A DNA stretch of 15,011 bases from Sulfurimonas sp. (GTDB taxonomy: Bacteria > Campylobacterota > Campylobacteria > Campylobacterales > Sulfurimonadaceae). Of this stretch, positions 13,729 through 15,011 are shown piece by piece; the first letter of the stretch is position 1, and each line of letters opens with the position of its first letter. The DNA lies in contig JAFLJV010000184.1 in the NCBI GenBank assembly GCA_022712845.1, positions 1 to 15,011 on the forward strand. The letters are read 5' to 3'. Position numbers and translations under genes: made by a program. The notes below the pieces were generated by a model that did not search any database, was not told the origin of the DNA, and saw only the letters and a list, made by a program, of their open reading frames with translations.

Positions 13729-14767
13729 TATTTATACTATGCTAAAAACACTAAATTTCACTATTCAAAGTGGTAGAAGCATCTCAAATGCTATGAAACT
13801 TCTTGCAAAATCTGCAAAAACAAAATATGAAAGAAAGATATACATTAAAATCTATGATGATATAAAAGATGGTCATAGCTTATCACAAGCACTCTCAAAA
13901 CATAAAATTGGTTCATTAGATACTATTCAGTTTATTTCTATGGCTGAAAAAGGTGTTAGTTTTCAAGTTGCATTAGAAAAAATAATTCACTATCTTGAAG
14001 TAAAAGATGAATTTCAAAGACAAACTCAAGATAAGACTTCACTACCAATTATTTATTTTTCTATTGCAACATTAGTAGTCTTTGGAATAAAATTTTTTGC
14101 AGTTCCATATCAAATGGCAAAAGCTGATGAATATCATCAGATAGTAAAAGATATGATTTCTAATCATCTACAATTTGCTCAGGTTATGACTGATATACTT
14201 TTTATTTCACTATTATTTGCAGCTGCATATTTTGCTATTTTACTTTTTTCTCTTTTTAGTCAATCAAGAATTATTCAAGGTATATCAAAACAGATAGGAC
14301 TTTTTCTACCTATAACATCATCCATAATTATAAAATTTGAAAAATTTATGCTTTTTAGTATGCTTGGAGAGATGTTAAAAAGTGGTATTTCATATAAAAA
14401 TGCAATTAATTCAGCGATTGAAACTAGTACTGTCAAAAAATTTAGAAAAGCTCTTCAAAGTACATTAGATAACATAAAATATAATGGAAAATTTATCCTT
14501 CACTCTCACTTATATGAAAATATAGAAAAAGAGCTTTTAGTAGGAGTAGGTTCCTCTCAACAAATTGGTACTGTAATGCTTGAAATTAGTGATAGAGCAA
14601 GAACAGATTCTTTAGATTTAAGTACAAAATTTTTTCGTCTTGTTACTATAGTTTCTATTATGTTATTAGCATTTGCAGTATTTATAGAATTTTATACAGT
14701 TGTACTAACTCAGATAATACTTCAAAAAGGTATGATAGATGCAAGTAGAACTGGAGCATTTGGTTAA
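13718..14767 (+). CDS. gspF: Inner-membrane platform protein, GspF/PilC family
   Basis: GspF is the polytopic platform protein on which the ATPase acts and from which the pseudopilus grows. The 349-residue protein shows the two repeated cytoplasmic T2SSF domains. The first, about residues 5-90, contains TIQSGRSISNAMKLLAKS and DIKDGHSLSQALSKH. The second, about 205-300, contains LGEMLKSGISYKNAINSAIE and GVGSSQQIGTVMLEISD. Membrane segments are near 108-128, 155-182 and 308-335. It starts inside the 3' end of gspE (11-base overlap) and its TAA shares a base with the ATG of the next pseudopilin (TAATG), showing tight coupling. In C. jejuni the equivalent is ctsF. A weakly conserved first membrane boundary makes the topology approximate. 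Confidence 0.92.
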   Translation: MKINIYTMLKTLNFTIQSGRSISNAMKLLAKSAKTKYERKIYIKIYDDIKDGHSLSQALSKHKIGSLDTIQFISMAEKGVSFQVALEKIIHYLEVKDEFQRQTQDKTSLPIIYFSIATLVVFGIKFFAVPYQMAKADEYHQIVKDMISNHLQFAQVMTDILFISLLFAAAYFAILLFSLFSQSRIIQGISKQIGLFLPITSSIIIKFEKFMLFSMLGEMLKSGISYKNAINSAIETSTVKKFRKALQSTLDNIKYNGKFILHSHLYENIEKELLVGVGSSQQIGTVMLEISDRARTDSLDLSTKFFRLVTIVSIMLLAFAVFIEFYTVVLTQIILQKGMIDASRTGAFG

Positions 14768-15011
14768 TGCGTAGTGCTTATTTCTTAATTGAAGCGATGA
14801 TTGCCATTATTATTGCTGGCATCGTTGCTGGAGCATTTACTATGATGAATTACTATACTAAAATTCAATCAGACCTTTTAAAACAACAAAATACAAAAAC
14901 TATATTAGAAGTTATTAGAAGTCGTATAGTTAATCTTGCTGCAGATCCAGATAGCGATTCATACTTTGAATTACCAAAAGAGGATTCTAACAATACTCTT
15001 CCTGTAAGTGT
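14767..15011 (+). CDS. Pseudopilin / type IV pilin-like protein 3 (cut by window edge)
   Basis: The reading frame opens at the ATG sharing a base with the gspF stop and runs 81 codons to the window end without a stop. It begins with the short leader MRSA followed by YFLIEAMIAIIIAGIVAGAF, tyrosine at mature position 1 and glutamate at position 5, then an amphipathic helix containing KIQSDLLKQQNTKTILEVI. This is a class III prepilin signal. As in pseudopilin 2, alanine replaces glycine before the cleavage site. The rest of the protein lies outside the window, so its type (GspH/I/J/K-like) cannot be told. Confidence 0.85.
   Translation, partial: MRSAYFLIEAMIAIIIAGIVAGAFTMMNYYTKIQSDLLKQQNTKTILEVIRSRIVNLAADPDSDSYFELPKEDSNNTLPVS

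Noticed and set aside
1..15011. CRISPR arrays, rRNA or tRNA genes, insertion sequences or prophage genes
   Set aside because: No spaced repeats, no tRNA-like cloverleaf, no transposase or integrase reading frame and no terminal inverted repeats were seen.

Overview
The window looks like the chromosome of a flagellated, AT-rich member of the Campylobacterota (Sulfurimonas, Sulfuricurvum or Arcobacter type). The evidence is a response regulator whose C-terminal half closely resembles the Helicobacter HsrA (HP1043) and Campylobacter CosR regulators, a plsY-folB-cosR-ferredoxin-ppx gene order that I recall from Campylobacter jejuni (Cj0357c to Cj0353c), a very AT-rich base composition, and TATAAT-like -10 boxes without clear -35 boxes. 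This placement is from recalled family features, not from a search.

Layout. Positions 1-2198 are a minus-strand unit: nadA, nadC, a possible 18-codon ORF and the 5' end of flhB (cut by the window edge). A divergent promoter region (2199-2373) separates it from a small periplasmic c-type cytochrome on the plus strand. An intergenic stretch with a terminator-like hairpin and an exact 27-bp tandem duplication follows. Next come plsY and folB, then the cosR/hsrA-type response regulator, then a sensor histidine kinase gene cut by one in-frame TAA between its dimerisation and ATPase domains, then a 2[4Fe-4S] ferredoxin and a Ppx/GppA phosphatase.

From 7852 to the window end lies a continuous plus-strand operon for a type II secretion / type IV pilus-like machine: PilP/GspC-like periplasmic connector, lipoprotein secretin, two single-pass membrane proteins that probably replace the GspL/GspM or PilN/PilO platform, two pseudopilins, the assembly ATPase (GspE/PilB), the platform protein (GspF/PilC), and a third pseudopilin cut by the window edge. 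The order resembles the C. jejuni cts DNA-uptake cluster, so natural transformation is a reasonable guess, but secretion or a pilus cannot be excluded.

The most interesting signals are regulatory. A strong sigma-54 (RpoN) promoter match lies 40 bp before the first gene of this operon. A sigma-28 (FliA) match with the exact 11-bp spacer lies just upstream of the first pseudopilin. If both are real, the pilus-like machine copies the flagellar hierarchy, with machine parts under RpoN and the filament subunit under FliA. The second is the CosR-type regulator: it has a fully canonical phospho-acceptor receiver, unlike the atypical orphan HsrA of Helicobacter, and sits beside a kinase gene that appears to have been broken by a single nonsense codon.
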